Origin: Candidatus Avimuribaculum pullicola | GTDB lineage: Bacteria > Bacteroidota > Bacteroidia > Bacteroidales > Muribaculaceae | Direction: 5' to 3' | NCBI GenBank assembly: GCA_018716295.1 | Contig: DVKC01000016.1 | Span: 1 to 34,018, forward strand | Length of the DNA: 34,018 nt | In this document: positions 32,849 to 34,018 of the stretch, one piece after another | Layout: the number at the start of each line of letters is the position of its first letter | How positions within the stretch are numbered: the first letter of the stretch is position 1 | Made by a program: the position numbers and the translations under genes | The notes under the pieces: model-generated | Seen by the model: the letters and a program-made list of their open reading frames with translations, nothing else | What the model was told of the DNA's origin: nothing | Database searches by the model: none

Positions 32849-32855
32849 TTTTTTT
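32822..32855 (+). terminator. Terminator-like hairpin at the right end of the composite repeat
   Basis: GAGCCGCCAT (32822-32831) and ATGGCGGCTC (32835-32844) form a perfect 10-base stem with a 3-base loop, followed by TACATTTTTTT. It is the best terminator candidate for the hexosaminidase gene. Confidence 0.6.
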
Positions 32856-32864
32856 CACTGCTTT

Positions 32865-32897
32865 TTTGTTGGGAATGGTGATTATTTGTTAACTTTG
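32865..32897 (+). promoter_or_regulatory. Promoter of the kinase gene
   Basis: TTTG (-33) at 32865-32868 and TAACTTTG (-7, exact TAnnTTTG) at 32890-32897, 21 bases apart. The leader to the ATG at 32955 is about 50 bases. Confidence 0.6.
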
Positions 32898-32954
32898 TGT
32901 TGCTGCCTGTCGGGTGCGGCTTGGCGGCGGTTTACCATCAGAAAACTTTACGTT

Positions 32955-34018
32955 ATGAAAACTTACAACAAGGCTTTGCTCCCGGGGACAATGTTGCGGG
33001 GCAAGAAGCGCGACTACCGCATCGACCGAGTGCTCGGGCAGGGGACATTTGGCATCACCTACCTTGCCTATACCAAGGTGACTGTTGACGGCGACTTGGG
33101 CAAGTTGCAGCCCGAGATACCTGTTGCCGTGAAGGAATTTTTCATGGGCGACATCAACGGGCGCGAGGGTAGCACGGTCACCACGGGCGGCAGCGGGGAA
33201 CTGTTTGACAAGTACCGCCACAAGTTTGCCCGCGAGTCGGCCAATCTTGCCAATCTCAATCATCGTGGCATTGTGAAAGTGGTGGAAACGTTCGAGGCCA
33301 ACGGCACGAGCTACTATGTGATGGAGTATTGCGGCGGCGGTAGCCTCGATACCCGCATTGCCGAGTGTGGCGGCTTGCCGCAGGGCGAGGCGTTGCGGTA
33401 TTTCGGGCAGATAGCCTCGGCGTTGTCGTATATGCACAGCCGGCGTATGCTGCACTTGGATCTGAAGCCGGGCAATGTGATGTTGCGCACGGGCGGTGAG
33501 GCGGTGCTGATTGATTTCGGGCTGTCGAAGCAGTTTACCGATGACGGTGAACCCGAGTCGAGTACCACCATCGGTGGCGGAACGCCGGGATATGCCTCGC
33601 TTGAACAGGCCAACTATAACGAAGATGACAGTGAAAGCAAGCTACCAGTGACGATGGACGTGTATTCGCTCGGTGCGACGCTCTACAAGATGCTCACGGG
33701 CAAGCGTCCGCCAGTGGCATCGGATGTGCTTGCACGTTTCCCCGAGCAGCCGCTGCGCGACCATGGCGTTAGCGACGATGTGATAGCCGCCATTCGTCAC
33801 GCCATGCAGCCCATTCCAGCCAATCGCTACCAGTCGGTAGCTGATTTTGCCGCCGCGCTCGATTGCGCTTCTGAGGCTACCGAGGCTGTTGACCGAGAGG
33901 AAGGACCCGAAGTGGTGTTGGTTGACGATGGTCGGCAACCTGTAGCCGAGCCGCAGCCACATATTCCAGCCGCAGAACCTGCCCGTGCCAATCAAGGGCA
34001 ACAACAAAATGAATACCC
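32955..34018 (+). CDS. Hanks-type serine/threonine protein kinase, 3' end outside window
   Basis: At least 354 residues; no stop is reached by the right edge. The kinase domain fills about residues 20-300: glycine loop GQGTFGITY, VAVKEF with the ATP-binding Lys60, HLDLKPGN with catalytic Asp169, and IDFGLSK with the DFG Asp187, then GGTPGYASLEQ as the activation segment. HLD replaces the usual HRD, so the Arg that contacts a phosphorylated activation loop is absent, suggesting activity without activation-loop phosphorylation. An unusually long acidic linker (DDGEPESSTTIGGG) lies just after DFG. The Pro/Glu-rich C-terminal part after 300 has no membrane segment yet, so a receptor form cannot be judged. 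Family members phosphorylate proteins, but the target is unknown. The ATG at 32955 follows a good promoter. Confidence 0.9.
   Translation, partial: MKTYNKALLPGTMLRGKKRDYRIDRVLGQGTFGITYLAYTKVTVDGDLGKLQPEIPVAVKEFFMGDINGREGSTVTTGGSGELFDKYRHKFARESANLANLNHRGIVKVVETFEANGTSYYVMEYCGGGSLDTRIAECGGLPQGEALRYFGQIASALSYMHSRRMLHLDLKPGNVMLRTGGEAVLIDFGLSKQFTDDGEPESSTTIGGGTPGYASLEQANYNEDDSESKLPVTMDVYSLGATLYKMLTGKRPPVASDVLARFPEQPLRDHGVSDDVIAAIRHAMQPIPANRYQSVADFAAALDCASEATEAVDREEGPEVVLVDDGRQPVAEPQPHIPAAEPARANQGQQQNEY

Noticed and set aside
1-34018. tRNA or rRNA genes, phage genes, conjugation genes or an origin
   Set aside because: No cloverleaf-like sequence, phage structural gene, relaxase or origin-type repeat was seen on either strand by reading alone. 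A tRNAscan run would settle the tRNA part.

Overview
The window looks like a chromosomal segment of a member of the order Bacteroidales, probably a Prevotella- or Muribaculaceae-like gut commensal (family not resolved). The evidence is the recurrent Bacteroidetes promoter architecture (TTTG, 19-21 bases, TAnnTTTG), the near absence of Shine-Dalgarno sequences, a LruC-type lipoprotein, a eukaryotic-type (GT3) glycogen synthase beside an alpha-glucan phosphorylase, and palindromic repeats between genes.

Layout. 1-1680: an RNA-repair operon on the minus strand (rtcB followed by prfH). prfH is cut short after about 43 recognisable residues, next to the 3' end of a foreign reading frame that enters from the left edge and is probably an insertion sequence. 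1681-2360 has no convincing gene. 2431-3742: DedA membrane protein and rpe. 4152-10781: a seven-gene export operon (TetR regulator, TolC-like outer-membrane factor, lipoprotein adaptor, two ABC ATPases, two ABC-2 permeases). It resembles E. coli cecR-ybhGFSR plus its own outer-membrane channel, with a 14-base operator-like palindrome at the promoter. 10884-11843: fmt on the minus strand.

11916-13477 is an AT-rich three-gene cassette on the minus strand (XRE regulator, ImmA/IrrE metallopeptidase, PIN-like nuclease) with overlapping genes. Its promoter has both boxes inside the arms of a 12-base inverted repeat. It is the best candidate for a poorly described system here, either a toxin-antitoxin-like module or a protease-triggered switch. 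13572-17428: a minus-strand operon of sua5/tsaC, a polyprenyl-phosphate sugar transferase and a ClC channel with CBS domains. 17632-18225: a metallophosphoesterase. 18407-20272: an Uup-like ABC-F ATPase. 20293-20640: an unrecognised small protein.

20819-26775: alpha-glucan metabolism, namely a secreted GH13 amylase (own promoter and terminator), then GT3 glycogen synthase and GT35 phosphorylase as a pair. 27064-29067: LruC-type surface lipoprotein. 29323-29951: rplU-rpmA. 30544-32550: secreted GH20 hexosaminidase with a C-terminal lectin-like domain. 32955 to the right edge: a Hanks-type serine/threonine kinase, incomplete.

Three intergenic gaps (3802-3929, 30117-30352, 32613-32848) carry copies of one palindromic repeat family with core GGCTTCGGAGATGCCGCAC. 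The copies share modular arms in different arrangements. This is the clearest non-coding structure in the window.
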